The notes beneath the pieces are model-generated. The model was not told the DNA's origin. It was given only the letters and a program-made list of their open reading frames with translations, and searched no databases. From NCBI GenBank assembly GCA_005883215.1, contig VAYS01000007.1:62001-126000 (forward strand): 64,000 nucleotides of DNA, in the 5' to 3' direction. Below, piece by piece: positions 26,840 to 35,979 of this stretch. A program made the translations under genes and the position numbers. Numbering within the stretch: position 1 is the stretch's first letter; every line of letters starts with the position of its first letter. Source of the DNA: Actinomycetota bacterium (GTDB lineage: Bacteria; Actinomycetota; Thermoleophilia; Solirubrobacterales; Solirubrobacteraceae).

Positions 26840-28200
26840 AGGACCCCGCTGGACAGGGCGGGGTCGGCGAAGGGCAGACGGGTCAGCAGCGCGTAGGCGC
26901 AGAACAGCAGGGCGGCGGTGCGCAGCGCCCGGTCGGAGCGAAGCGCGGTGAACGGCAGCAGCCAGATCGCGTACCAGGGCAACAGCCACGCCGTGCTCAG
27001 CAGCAGCGCGAGCGTCGTCCATCCGGCGGCTCGGACCCAGTCGGCCCCGGCCCAGGTGCGCCACAGCGCGAGCACCACCACCACCGCGAAGGCGACCACG
27101 AACGCGGTGCGCACTCCCGGCTCGAGCGTCGGCGCGCCCAGGAGGCGACCGACCTGCGCGGGCACGCTGTGGACGGCCACCAGCCCCTGCTGGCCGCGGA
27201 TGGCGGTCAGGAAGCCAGCCGCCTGGGAGCCAAAGCCGATCAGCGCAAGCGCCACCAGGAGCGCGGCCGAGGCCACCGCCGCCCCGAGGGCCGCGCGCGC
27301 CCGGCGACGCGCGCCCAGGAGTAGGAACGGCAGCATCAGGCCCGCGGACGCCTTGATGCCCACCCCCACTACCACCGTCACCGCGCCCGAAGCCCAGCGG
27401 CCGGTCAGGGCGAGCAGGAGCGCGGCGGCCATCAGCGCCACCAGCATGGTGTCGTTGTGTGCGCCCCCCACACCGAAGATCAGCACCACCGGGTTTAGCC
27501 CGAACAGCACGGCGGCGGCCAGGGGCGACCGTCCGACCGCGCGCGCCGCCCGCCACAGCAGGGCCACGGTGGCCAGGCTGAAGGCGGCGGCCAAGGCCTT
27601 GAGCGTCCACAGCCCTCCCACCACGCCCAGCGGCACCAGCGCGTAGCTCAGCAGCGTGAACAGGGGGCCATAGGGGGACTTGGCGTGGTGCCAGCCCAAG
27701 AAGCGAAAGACCGGGTCGTGGCCGGCGGCCAGCGAGTCGTGCGTGTAGGGGTCCAGGTGATGCACGACGCCCAGGCGGGCGTAGTCGATGTAGCCGAAGA
27801 CGTCGGAGGACAGCAGCGGCGGTCCCAGGGCGAAGATCACGTGGGCGCCCACGATCGCCGCCAGCACCCGCCGGGGACCCAGCCCGGGCAGGCAGGCCAG
27901 CGCCAGCCCGTAGCAGAGCGCCATGCCCACCACCTCGAGCTGCCAGCGGACCGTCCCGAACGGGACCCCCAGTCCGAGCAGCGGCCCGGCCAGCCAGCGC
28001 GGGAAGCGCCCGTGGGCCGAGGGCACCAGCAGGGTGGACTGGCGCGAGGCCGCGCTCGCCGCCAGCAGCAGCCCACAGGCCAACAGGCCGGCCAGCGCGC
28101 CCGTGCCCAGCGTCCCCCGCGCCAGCGTCGCCAGGCTGCGTTGGCGCCCTCGCGCTGCAACGCCCCGGCCCAGCCGGGGTATGGGAGAGGTGGCTTCCAC
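26836..28200 (-). CDS. polyprenol-phosphate-dependent membrane glycosyltransferase (GT87/mannosyltransferase-like)
   Basis: 454 residues from GTG 28200 (longer starts up to 28395 exist but run into an Arg-rich non-conserved leader). About eleven hydrophobic helices. DVFGYIDYARLGVVHHLDPYTH carries the acidic and Tyr residues expected in the first extracytoplasmic loop of GT-C enzymes, followed by FGVGGAHNDTMLVALMAAAL and LSTAWLLPWYAIWLLPF. Members use polyprenyl-phosphate-mannose or arabinose donors to extend envelope glycans. Exact linkage unknown. It is convergent with the WecA/TagO-type gene. Confidence 0.8.
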   Translation of the reverse strand: MEATSPIPRLGRGVAARGRQRSLATLARGTLGTGALAGLLACGLLLAASAASRQSTLLVPSAHGRFPRWLAGPLLGLGVPFGTVRWQLEVVGMALCYGLALACLPGLGPRRVLAAIVGAHVIFALGPPLLSSDVFGYIDYARLGVVHHLDPYTHDSLAAGHDPVFRFLGWHHAKSPYGPLFTLLSYALVPLGVVGGLWTLKALAAAFSLATVALLWRAARAVGRSPLAAAVLFGLNPVVLIFGVGGAHNDTMLVALMAAALLLALTGRWASGAVTVVVGVGIKASAGLMLPFLLLGARRRARAALGAAVASAALLVALALIGFGSQAAGFLTAIRGQQGLVAVHSVPAQVGRLLGAPTLEPGVRTAFVVAFAVVVVLALWRTWAGADWVRAAGWTTLALLLSTAWLLPWYAIWLLPFTALRSDRALRTAALLFCAYALLTRLPFADPALSSGVL

Positions 28201-28364
28201 GCGCCCATTTTCCCCATCGCGCCCGGCAATGGCTCTGCCCCGGCGGGCGCCCCTACTGGGTGACCGTGATGCTCGGTACAGTGTTCTGGCCCTGCCGGCC
28301 AGGCGCAGGCTGGCGCATGCGGTGATTCCTGGGCCCGTTTGCCCCTGACGGCCGCCCGAAGCTA

Positions 28365-30146
28365 ATGCGATTCGCTCGCCAAACGACACGCTCACCCGTG
28401 CCGGCTCGTCCGCGCCAGCGTGTGCTGATCCTGTCCGCCGACGTGGGGGAGGGTCACGCCGCGGCGGCCCGGGCGCTCGCCGAGCAGCTCCGGGAGGGCG
28501 CCGACCCCGTCGACGTGGAGGTGATCGACGGCCTCGCCGCCATGGGCCGGATCCTCCGCTACGTCGTCGAGGACGGCTACCGCACCCAGCTGCGCTTCAT
28601 CCCCTGGTCCTACGGCATCGTCTACTGGCTGCTCGAGCACTGCCTCCCGGCGCGCGCGCTGGCGGTATTCGCCCTGTGCGCGCTGGGCGGGCGACCGCTG
28701 CGCCGGCGCATCGCCGAGCACGACCCCGACGTGGTGGTCTCCACCTATCCGGCGGTCACCGTGGTCCTGGCCCGCCTGCGCCGCCGACGCGAGGTGCGCT
28801 GCCCCACGGTGGCCACGATCACCGATCTGACCGGGCTGTTCTTCTGGGCTCAGCGGGGCATCGACATGCACCTGGCCTCCTACGCCGAGTCGATCTCCTC
28901 GGTGGAGCGCATCGCCGGCCCGGACAGCGTCCGCCAGGTCCGTCCCCTGATCTCGGCCGAGTTCCTGGCGCCGTGTGACCGCAGCGAGGCCCGCCGCGCG
29001 CTCGACCTGCCCGAAGGCGGCCGCGTGGTCATCGTCTCCGGCGGCGGCTGGGGAGTGGGCGACATCGAGGGCGCGGTGCGCGAGCTGGCGCGCATCCCCG
29101 ACTCCACCGTGATCTGCCTGGCCGGCCGCAACGAGGGGGCCGAGCGCAAGCTGCGCCACGCCTTCGCCGCCGAGAAAAACGTGCGCATCCTGGGGTTCAC
29201 CGACCAGATGCCCGAGCTGCTGGCGGCGGCCGATGCGCTGGTGCACTCCACCGGCGGGGTCACCTGCCTGGAGGCCAGCGCCCGCGGGTGCCCGGTGGTC
29301 TCCTACGGCCTGCCGGTCGGCCACGCGCGCGTCAACACCAGGGCCATGGCCGAGCTCGAGCTCCTGCGCCTGGTCCACAGCCGCGACGATCTCGTCGATC
29401 AGGTTCAGGCCAGCTGCACCGAGCGACCGCCGGCGGCGGACGGCGTAAGCACCCCGCCCGCCGCCCATGTGGTGCTCTCGGCGCCCCCGCGGGTCAAGCC
29501 CATCCCCGCCTGGCAACCCCGCCTGACCCGCCTGGCGGCGCAGGCGATGGTGGTGCTTGGCGCCAGCACCTGGCTGATGTCCACCGACGAGCTGACGGCG
29601 TTTGCCGCCGGCTTCCTCGGCGAGCACCCGATCCACAGCCTGCACACCAACACCCGCCAGGTGGCGGTGATCGTGCGCGCCCGTCCCGACCAGCTGCCCA
29701 CGCTGTCGGCGCGACTCGCCGGCGCGGGCGAGCGGGTCACGTTCGCGGTCAGCTCGGTGCCCGACCGGGCCACACTGGAAACGCTGCGCGCCGAGGGCGA
29801 CGACGCCATGCCCGAGCCCAAGCGCGGAGCGCTGCTGGGCTGGGTGGGCACGCGCTCGCGGCTGCACTCCGAGGCCCGCGCCATGAGCCTGCCCCACCAC
29901 TTCTACTTCCTCGCTCCCCGCACCATGTCGCTCGGACAGCTGGTGCTGGCCAAGACCATCCGCTCGGCGCGGCCGGTGGTGGGCTCGCTGAGCCTCGACC
30001 GCCACTCGCCCACCCCGTCGCGCCCCCTGCGGGCCGGCGACGTGGTCGTCGTCACCTACGACGGCTCGAGCGCCTCGCTCGACGGCCTGACCGCGGCCTT
30101 GCGCTCGGACGGGCTGCGCGCGGCGCCGCTGTCGGCGTTGGCCTGA
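28365..30146 (+). CDS. MGDG-synthase-like glycosyltransferase fused to a degenerate NodB-like domain
   Basis: 593 residues. Residues 18-350 match the monogalactosyldiacylglycerol synthase/GT28 family: [48 protein letters not shown], then the donor domain [17 protein letters not shown] and [23 protein letters not shown]. From about residue 400, [32 protein letters not shown] and [21 protein letters not shown] align by pattern with the polysaccharide deacetylase encoded at 31002, but the TFDDGP, HxxxH and RPPYG motifs are absent. It probably glycosylates a lipid acceptor at the membrane, with a non-catalytic binding or structural tail. The last 91 bases overlap the convergent transporter gene. 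Confidence 0.85.
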   Translation: MRFARQTTRSPVPARPRQRVLILSADVGEGHAAAARALAEQLREGADPVDVEVIDGLAAMGRILRYVVEDGYRTQLRFIPWSYGIVYWLLEHCLPARALAVFALCALGGRPLRRRIAEHDPDVVVSTYPAVTVVLARLRRRREVRCPTVATITDLTGLFFWAQRGIDMHLASYAESISSVERIAGPDSVRQVRPLISAEFLAPCDRSEARRALDLPEGGRVVIVSGGGWGVGDIEGAVRELARIPDSTVICLAGRNEGAERKLRHAFAAEKNVRILGFTDQMPELLAAADALVHSTGGVTCLEASARGCPVVSYGLPVGHARVNTRAMAELELLRLVHSRDDLVDQVQASCTERPPAADGVSTPPAAHVVLSAPPRVKPIPAWQPRLTRLAAQAMVVLGASTWLMSTDELTAFAAGFLGEHPIHSLHTNTRQVAVIVRARPDQLPTLSARLAGAGERVTFAVSSVPDRATLETLRAEGDDAMPEPKRGALLGWVGTRSRLHSEARAMSLPHHFYFLAPRTMSLGQLVLAKTIRSARPVVGSLSLDRHSPTPSRPLRAGDVVVVTYDGSSASLDGLTAALRSDGLRAAPLSALA

Positions 30147-31003
30147 TCGCCCCCCGCGGTCAGGGCCAGCAGCAGCGGGGAGCGGGCCAGGAAGGCGGCC
30201 CCGAGGGCGAGGATCAGCAGCGACGCCAGCAGCGGCACGCCGTGCAGCGGGGTCCGGGAGAAGTGCTCGTGCACCAGCAACGGGGCCAGCGCCACCGGCA
30301 CCAGCGTCTGGACCACGAACACCACGGGAGCGACCTGGATCGCCGGGCGGGTCTGCAGCGCGCTCATCTCGCTCAGCAGCGCCACCCCCTCGGTGGCCGT
30401 CGAGGCGACCCCCCAGGCGACGGCCCGCAGCCAGTGTCCGCGCGCCACCTCGTCGGCGACCAGCTTGGTGGCCACCCCACCCCAGGCGAAGCCCAGGCCG
30501 GCGGAGACCATGGTCAGCGTCCCCCAGGTCCGTCCGAACAGGCGCATTAGGTAGGGCGCAAACGCCACCAGCCACAGGAGCCCCAGCGCCACCGGGAAGA
30601 TCGCGCCGTGGGCGTGGGTGGTCGTGCGCTCGGGCGCGGTCCAGGCCAGGCCGGCGACGCCCACCACGATCGCCGCCATCGCCAGCTTCTCCGAGCGCCC
30701 GGCGTGCTCGCCCAGGATGCGGTGCCCCAGGGCCAACAGCACCAACAGACCCGCGGCCAGCGCCGGCTGGACCACCACTAGCGGGGCCAACAGCAGCGCC
30801 GCCACCTGAAACGGCCAGCCGAAGGTGGACAGCGCGGTGGCCGCCAGCCAGCGCCCGCGGCTCACCAGCTGGCGAAACAGGGAAAGGCGCAGGGCGTGGC
30901 CGGCGTGGACCTGCCTAGCCTCCAGCGCCTGCAGGGCCACGCCTACGCTGTATAGGGACGAGGCCACCACGGCCGCGCCGATTCCGAGTAGCAAGCTGAC
31001 CAT
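30056..31003 (-). CDS. multi-pass membrane protein, DMT/EamA-like transporter
   Basis: 315 residues from ATG 31003. Nine or ten hydrophobic helices, starting [29 protein letters not shown] and with [23 protein letters not shown] and [21 protein letters not shown], patterns of the drug/metabolite transporter fold. The cargo is unknown. The C-terminal 33 residues are hydrophilic and encoded antisense to the end of the upstream glycosyltransferase. Its start codon shares the tetranucleotide CATG with the divergent deacetylase gene, so the two promoters must lie within each other's coding sequence. Confidence 0.8.
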   Translation of the reverse strand: MVSLLLGIGAAVVASSLYSVGVALQALEARQVHAGHALRLSLFRQLVSRGRWLAATALSTFGWPFQVAALLLAPLVVVQPALAAGLLVLLALGHRILGEHAGRSEKLAMAAIVVGVAGLAWTAPERTTTHAHGAIFPVALGLLWLVAFAPYLMRLFGRTWGTLTMVSAGLGFAWGGVATKLVADEVARGHWLRAVAWGVASTATEGVALLSEMSALQTRPAIQVAPVVFVVQTLVPVALAPLLVHEHFSRTPLHGVPLLASLLILALGAAFLARSPLLLALTAGGDQANADSGAARSPSERKAAVRPSSEALEPS

Positions 31004-31736
31004 GACGCGCTCCGATGATGCCAGCCGCGCGCCTACGGCAGGAGCCGGCCGCTGGCTGGCGCCGCTCGCGCTGGGCGCCGGCGCGGCCTGGGCGCTGCCG
31101 GCCGCCGCGGCCGCCTGGGCGCCGCTGCGGGCCCCCCTGGGGATCGCCGATCGCACCGGCGACGGCCTCGGCGTGGGGCTGACCTTCGACGATGGACCCC
31201 ACCCGCAGGGCACGCCGGCGGTGCTCGAGCTGCTGGCCCAGGCGGGCGTGCGGGCCACCTTCTTCCTGGTCGGCGAGCAGATCCAGCGCACCGGCGCGCT
31301 CGCGCACGAGATCGTGGCCGGCGGTCACGACGTGGCGCTGCACTGCCACCGCCACCGCAACCTCCTGCGGCTCACCCCGCGACAGGTGCGCGCGGATCTC
31401 GAGCGCGCCCGGGCGCTGATCTCGCAGGCCACCGGACGCGAGCCCAGCCTGTACCGGCCGCCCTACGGCATCTTCTCCTTCCCCGCGCTGCGCTGGGCGC
31501 GCGAGCAGGGCATGCTGCCGCTGCTGTGGACGCACTGGGGGCGCGACTGGGAGCGCGCCGCCAGCACCGAGTCGATAACGCGGCTGCTGTGCGCCGACCT
31601 AGAGCCGGGCAGCGTGGTGCTGCTCCACGACGCCGACGACTACGGCGCGCCCGGGTCCTGGCGCCGCACCGTAGCGGCGCTACCCAGCGTGCTGGCCGAG
31701 CTCGAGCGCCTTCAGCTGCGGCCGGGCCCGGTCTGA
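31002..31736 (+). CDS. polysaccharide deacetylase (NodB/CE4)
   Basis: 244 residues. A hydrophobic N-terminal segment (about residues 15-40) indicates a signal anchor, so the catalytic domain is outside. CE4 motifs are complete: TFDDGPHP (motif 1, base and metal Asp), HCHRHRN (motif 2, HxxxH metal ligands), RPPYG (motif 3) and VVLLHDAD (motif 5). It removes acetyl groups from GlcNAc or other amino sugars in wall or capsule glycan. It is the active counterpart of the degenerate domain fused to the glycosyltransferase at 28365. It ends in a 25-base convergent overlap with the PAP2 gene. Confidence 0.92.
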   Translation: MTRSDDASRAPTAGAGRWLAPLALGAGAAWALPAAAAAWAPLRAPLGIADRTGDGLGVGLTFDDGPHPQGTPAVLELLAQAGVRATFFLVGEQIQRTGALAHEIVAGGHDVALHCHRHRNLLRLTPRQVRADLERARALISQATGREPSLYRPPYGIFSFPALRWAREQGMLPLLWTHWGRDWERAASTESITRLLCADLEPGSVVLLHDADDYGAPGSWRRTVAALPSVLAELERLQLRPGPV

Positions 31737-32563
31737 CCGGCGCCCGCGGCCGCCATCGCCGGCGCGGAGGATCCCACGCGCCGGCGCCCGACCGGCGCCC
31801 ACGCCCAGGCGGCGGGCCGCACGCGGGCCATCACCTGCTTGGCGGCCAGGAACGCCACCGCGGCCGTCACTGCCCCGGTGAGGGCGTCGAACACGAAGTG
31901 GTTGGCGGTGACCACGATCACCCCGAGCACCAGGGCGGGGTAGACCAGCCAGACCAGCTTCAGCCACCGGCGTCGGGTGAGCACCACCGCGGTGATCCCG
32001 ATCAACAGGGCAAAGCACATGTGCATGCTCGGGACGGCGGCGTAGGGGTTGACGAACAAGCTCACCGCCCCCGAGTCCTGGTTGATGTGGGCGATCTGAT
32101 GGATGGTGTCGACGAAGCCCAGCTGGGGCAGCATTCGGGGCGGCGCCACCGGCACGATCAGGTGCACCACCAGGGCCATGCCCATGGCCACGAAGAACAT
32201 GTTGCGCACGAAGTAGAAGATCTGGTTGCGGTAGATGTAGAGGAAGGCCAGGAACAGGGCGTTGACCGTGAACTGGATGTTCACGTAGAGCCAGTTGGAG
32301 GCCACGACCAGGTCGTGGTTGCCGAGCACCAGCCGCTGGAGCTGGGGCTCGAAGAACAGCCCGGTCGCGCGCTCGAACGCCACCACCGCGTGGGCGTTGG
32401 CCAGCGCCGCGTCGCCCCGGCCGGCCACCAGGCCGCGCACCCCCTCATAGAGCAGATCGGCCAAGCCCCACAGGGCCACCTGCAGGACGGCATCGCGCCA
32501 TCCCCGCGGGAGGGCGAGCGACAGGCGGGCGCGCAGGCGAAGGAGCAGAGGGCGGGAGGTCAC
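31712..32563 (-). CDS. PAP2-superfamily membrane phosphatase/transferase
   Basis: 283 residues, about six helices. The active-site blocks are AVPSMHMCFALLIGITAV (PSxH) and VTANHFVFDALTGAV (HxxxD), with the upstream Arg/Pro motif in VAPPRMLPQLGF. This arrangement matches the PAP2 branch that includes inositolphosphorylceramide synthase-like proteins. It would act on a lipid phosphate or transfer a phospho-head-group at the outer membrane face, consistent with the neighbouring lipid/glycan genes. Substrate unknown. Its 3' end overlaps the deacetylase by 25 bases. Confidence 0.87.
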   Translation of the reverse strand: MTSRPLLLRLRARLSLALPRGWRDAVLQVALWGLADLLYEGVRGLVAGRGDAALANAHAVVAFERATGLFFEPQLQRLVLGNHDLVVASNWLYVNIQFTVNALFLAFLYIYRNQIFYFVRNMFFVAMGMALVVHLIVPVAPPRMLPQLGFVDTIHQIAHINQDSGAVSLFVNPYAAVPSMHMCFALLIGITAVVLTRRRWLKLVWLVYPALVLGVIVVTANHFVFDALTGAVTAAVAFLAAKQVMARVRPAAWAWAPVGRRRVGSSAPAMAAAGAGQTGPGRS

Positions 32564-32825
32564 GGCAACCAGGCTAGAGAACCCTTCAAGAAGCTAGCCG
32601 ATGCGGATAAGAGTCACCAACCACGACAGCCCACGACCGCCCGGCGGGTGGGTGAGCCGCCGGGCGCCACCCCCCGACTGGGCTCCACCAGCGCCCAGCG
32701 ACCTTCAGGGTTGGGCCATTCGTGCCGATTCACCTCATCGAAAGGGAGAACGAGGCTTTATCGATCCCACGGCCCAGACCGCGGCCGCGGCCCGCGGCCC
32801 CAAGACTCACACGCCCGCCTGGGCG
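32564..32825 (+). other. 262-nt structured leader/intergenic region before the GGDEF/HD-GYP gene
   Basis: A frame is open from ATG 32601, but codons up to about 32760 use ATA, AGA, CGA, CCA and many T/A-ending triplets unlike genes here, so I treat it as non-coding. It contains a perfect 10-bp hairpin (CGCCCGGCGG 32638-32647, 9-base loop, complement 32657-32666) and a 6-bp hairpin (CTGGGC 32678-32683, GCCCAG 32693-32698), then an AT-richer stretch 32700-32765 with a CCTC/GAGG pair. I compared it with the conserved segments of c-di-GMP and c-di-AMP riboswitches that I know and found no match. Confidence 0.5.
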
Positions 32826-34979
32826 GTGCGCAGCGACGAGCGCCTGTTGGCGGGGCGGCTGGCCGGGCTCATGTACCTGGCCGGGGCGGCCGGGCTGTCG
32901 CTGGTGCTGGTCCTGCCCGGGCCGGGGCGGCTCGAGACGGCGGTGCTGTGGACGATCTGCGGCGTGGGCGCGGCGTGGGGGGCGCTGTCGCTGGGCGTCG
33001 TGCCCTGGCGCACGGCTCCCCCGTGGCTGATCCACCTCTCGGCCACCAGCGGCTTCGTCGTGGTGGGCGTCGCCGTGTGGGCGGGGGGTGGCGTGAGCGC
33101 ACCGTCGCGCTTTTTCCTGTTCTTCATCGTCGTCTTCGGCGCCTACTTCTTTCCCCTGCGGGTGGCCGCCCTGTACCTGCTCGGGTGCTGCCTGGTCCAC
33201 GCCGTGCCGCTCACCTACGACGGGAGCGCCGTCTCGGCTGGCTTCCTGCGCGAGCTGGCGGTGATCGTGCCCGCCTACCTGGTCCCCGGGGCGGGGATCA
33301 TCGCCGGCAAGGCGCTGCTGATCGGGCTGCGCGAGGACACCGAGCGCTCGCGCGCCCGCGAGCGTCGCGCCGGCGCCGCCCAGACGGCGCTGCGCCAGGT
33401 GGCCACCGCGGTCGCCGCCGGCGCTCCGGCCGAGCGCCTGTACGAGCTCGTCTCGCGCGAGCTGGCCGAGCTGGTCAACGCGAGCGGGACCGGGGTGGTG
33501 CGCTACGAATCGGCCACCGAGGCGATCGTGCTGGGCTCCTGGGCCCGACGGGCCGGGGGCCGCTACGAACCGGGGACCAGGCTGCCGATCCGGCCCGGCT
33601 CCGAGCTCGAGCGCGCGCTCACCGAGAGCCGCACCGTCAGCACACCCGACCTGCCGATCGGCGATCCCGTCGTCGAGCGCCTGGGCTATCGCACCACGAT
33701 CCTGGCTCCCATCCGCGTCCATGGCCGCGTGTGGGGGGTGCTGGCCGCCGCCGGCGAGAGCCCGGAGACCCTGGCGCTGGAGTCCGAGCGGCGAGTGACC
33801 GAGTTCGCCGACCTCGTATCGCTGGCGGTGGCCAACGCCGAGGACCGGGCCCAGCTCGCCGCCCAGGCGCTGACCGACCCGCTCACCGGGCTGCTCAACC
33901 ACCGGGCCTTCCACGAGCGGGTGGCCCAGGACGTCAGCCGGGCCCGTCGTCACGACCGGTCCCTGTCCCTGGCGATGGTCGATATCGATCACTTCAAGGA
34001 GATCAACGACAGCGCCGGCCACGGGGCGGGAGACCGGATCCTGGTCGAGCTGGCCAACCGCGCCCGGGAGATCGCCCGCACCGAGGACGTGCTCGGTCGC
34101 GTCGGCGGTGACGAGATCGCCTGGCTCCTGCCCGAGAGCGAGGCGCTGCAGGCGCTCAGCGCCGTCGAGCGCCTGCGCGAGAGCATCCGCGCCGAGCCGA
34201 TCGCCGAGCGCCACGTCACGATCTCGGCCGGGATCTGCGGGCTGCAGGACGCCCAGGAGCCAGAGCGGCTGTTCGAGCTCGCCGACGGAGCCCTGTACTG
34301 GAGCAAGGCCCACGGGCGCGACGTGTGCTGGATCTATGACCCCGACGTGGTGCAGGAGCTCTCGGCCGACGAGCGGGCCGACCACCTCGAGCGCTCGCAC
34401 GCCCTGAGCGCTCTGCGCGCGCTGGCCCGCGCGATCGACGCCAAGGACCCGCTCACCCGGCGCCACTCCGATCGGGTAGCCGAGCTGGTGGGGCGCTTGG
34501 CGCTGGCCTCGGGCTGGTCGGCCGAACGGGTGCAGCAGCTGCGCGAGGCGGCGCTGATCCACGACGTGGGCAAGATCGGCGTGCCCGACGCCGTCCTGCT
34601 GCACGCCGGGCCGCTCGACGAAGCCGAGCGCCGCCAAGTCCAACAGCACGCCGCGCTGTCGGCCCAGATCGCCGAGGAGGTGCTCTCGCCCGAGCAGGTG
34701 TCGTGGATCGCCTGCCATCACGAGCGCCCCGACGGGACCGGCTACCCGCAGGCGCTGCCGGGCGAGCAGATCCCCGAGGGTGCCGCGCTGCTGGCGATGG
34801 CCGACGCCTGGGACGTGATGACGATCAGCCGGCCCTACAGCGCTCCCAAGTCGGCCGAGGATGCGCTGGTGGAATGCCTCGCCGCCGAGGGCACCCAGTT
34901 CACCGCTAGGGCGTGCGCGGCGCTGCTGTCGCTGAGCCGAGACGACGCGCTGACCACCACCGTGGCCGAGCCGCTCTGA
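32826..34979 (+). CDS. membrane GAF-GGDEF-HD-GYP protein (c-di-GMP turnover/sensing)
   Basis: 717 residues from GTG 32826, chosen because codon bias becomes normal just before it and the first membrane helix follows; ATG 32601 would add 75 residues of atypical sequence. Order: about six membrane helices (10-175), a GAF domain (195-345), GGDEF domain with DPLTGLLNHRAFHE, DIDHFKEIND and the signature as GGDEI (residues 427-431), then an HD-GYP domain with LIHDVGKIG (His579, Asp580) and HHERPDGTGYP (from residue 631). HD-GYP should hydrolyse c-di-GMP. The Phe-to-Ile change in GGDEF may lower or abolish cyclase activity. Confidence 0.9.
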   Translation: MRSDERLLAGRLAGLMYLAGAAGLSLVLVLPGPGRLETAVLWTICGVGAAWGALSLGVVPWRTAPPWLIHLSATSGFVVVGVAVWAGGGVSAPSRFFLFFIVVFGAYFFPLRVAALYLLGCCLVHAVPLTYDGSAVSAGFLRELAVIVPAYLVPGAGIIAGKALLIGLREDTERSRARERRAGAAQTALRQVATAVAAGAPAERLYELVSRELAELVNASGTGVVRYESATEAIVLGSWARRAGGRYEPGTRLPIRPGSELERALTESRTVSTPDLPIGDPVVERLGYRTTILAPIRVHGRVWGVLAAAGESPETLALESERRVTEFADLVSLAVANAEDRAQLAAQALTDPLTGLLNHRAFHERVAQDVSRARRHDRSLSLAMVDIDHFKEINDSAGHGAGDRILVELANRAREIARTEDVLGRVGGDEIAWLLPESEALQALSAVERLRESIRAEPIAERHVTISAGICGLQDAQEPERLFELADGALYWSKAHGRDVCWIYDPDVVQELSADERADHLERSHALSALRALARAIDAKDPLTRRHSDRVAELVGRLALASGWSAERVQQLREAALIHDVGKIGVPDAVLLHAGPLDEAERRQVQQHAALSAQIAEEVLSPEQVSWIACHHERPDGTGYPQALPGEQIPEGAALLAMADAWDVMTISRPYSAPKSAEDALVECLAAEGTQFTARACAALLSLSRDDALTTTVAEPL

Positions 34980-35044
34980 CCGAGGCGGTCGCGGTGGGCG
35001 GTCTGCTCAGGCTGTCCTGACGCCGCCCGAGAACCGCCCGTCGG

Positions 35045-35923
35045 TCAGTCCCGGCGCTCGCCGGTGCCCACCAGATGGCGCCGGGACCAACCGGCGACCA
35101 GGGCCACCAACGACAGGGCCACCAGCCCCTCGGCCCAGAAGAAGGCGCCGTAGTCGAAGAGCACGCCCACCGGCGGGATGCCGGGCAGCGTGTTGCGCAC
35201 GGTGGGGAAGGCGAACAGCAGGGCGGCCAGCAACCCGGTGAACGCGCCCTCGAAGCGGCGGCGGCGCAATATCAGCGTGACGGTGACGGTGATCGCGGCC
35301 AACGCCAGCAGCCACATGATCACCATGATGAACGCGGCGAAGAACACGGCGGCCCCCGATGGATCGATGCGCAGGGAGACGACCAGCGTGTCGGACTGCT
35401 GTCGGTTAAGCGAGGAGGGGTGCATGCGGTAGCCAGCCAGGCCGCTGCTGATGTGCACCCGCATCGTGACCGGCTGGCCCGACTCGATTCCGGCGCCGGT
35501 GGCGGCGAGCATCTCGAACTCGGCCTTGAGGTGGTGAAAGGGGTAACTGGACGTGTCGCCGCTTAGCGGTACGGTCGTCTCGAAGGGATCCATGAACGCC
35601 CCGGCGCGGTAGTCGTGCGCCAAAGAGCCGCTCAGGGCGGTGGCGTAGAGGACCACGTCGCGGGCCAACACCCCCCGCTTGGACCGCTCGCCGTAGTCGC
35701 CCTCGGGGAAGGGGTCGACCCGCACCGTCGCGCTCTCCTTGGTGGTGTCGACGGCGATCACTCGCGCCCGCACGTCGATCCCGTTAAAGGCGGCGGCGGG
35801 GGCCGCCGACTTTACCGGCGCCCGCGAGGCCCCGGTCGTCGCGGACGGGGCACCGGCGGCCGCCGAGGGCAAGGCGACGGCGGACAGGAGCACGAGGGCG
35901 AGCGCCAGCATCGGCGGGTGCAT
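35045..35923 (-). CDS. DUF4436-family membrane protein
   Basis: 292 residues from ATG 35923. A cleavable or anchoring hydrophobic N terminus (MLALALVLLSAVALPSAAAGA) precedes an extracellular beta-rich domain (VRARVIAVDTTKESATVRVDPFPEGDYG, DVVLYATALSG), and three helices follow at about residues 195-220, 232-250 and 262-282. This arrangement matches the uncharacterised DUF4436 proteins. No catalytic residues known. Convergent with the GGDEF/HD-GYP gene; the two ends are separated by 65 bases containing a GGGCGG/CCGCCC pair. Confidence 0.82.
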   Translation of the reverse strand: MHPPMLALALVLLSAVALPSAAAGAPSATTGASRAPVKSAAPAAAFNGIDVRARVIAVDTTKESATVRVDPFPEGDYGERSKRGVLARDVVLYATALSGSLAHDYRAGAFMDPFETTVPLSGDTSSYPFHHLKAEFEMLAATGAGIESGQPVTMRVHISSGLAGYRMHPSSLNRQQSDTLVVSLRIDPSGAAVFFAAFIMVIMWLLALAAITVTVTLILRRRRFEGAFTGLLAALLFAFPTVRNTLPGIPPVGVLFDYGAFFWAEGLVALSLVALVAGWSRRHLVGTGERRD

Positions 35924-35979
35924 CCTCGCCGATGGGCGCCGGCGGCGAAAGGACCCAGCGGCCGAGCGGGCGCTTGCGC

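Noticed and set aside
24341-27610. Very long minus-strand open frame (over 1000 codons) across glyA and the WecA/TagO-type gene
   Set aside because: It is antisense to two clear genes, its product is Gly/Arg/His-rich low complexity with no family, and long antisense frames are expected at this G+C content.
28392-30575. Minus-strand frame of more than 700 codons over the glycosyltransferase fusion gene
   Set aside because: Shadow frame; low-complexity product, no motif, opposite to a gene with clear GT28 motifs.
32638-32765. c-di-GMP or c-di-AMP riboswitch upstream of the GGDEF/HD-GYP gene
   Set aside because: Hairpins are present, but none of the conserved single-stranded segments I know for these classes was found.
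32601-32825. N-terminal extension of the GGDEF/HD-GYP protein from ATG 32601
   Set aside because: Codons ATA, AGA, CGA, CCA and many A/T third positions are unlike genes here; normal bias only begins near 32762 and a GTG before the first helix is available.
31526-34111. Plus-strand frame of about 860 codons covering deacetylase end, PAP2 gene and GGDEF protein start
   Set aside because: Out of frame with all three recognised genes; the product has no domain and is Arg/His/Gly biased.
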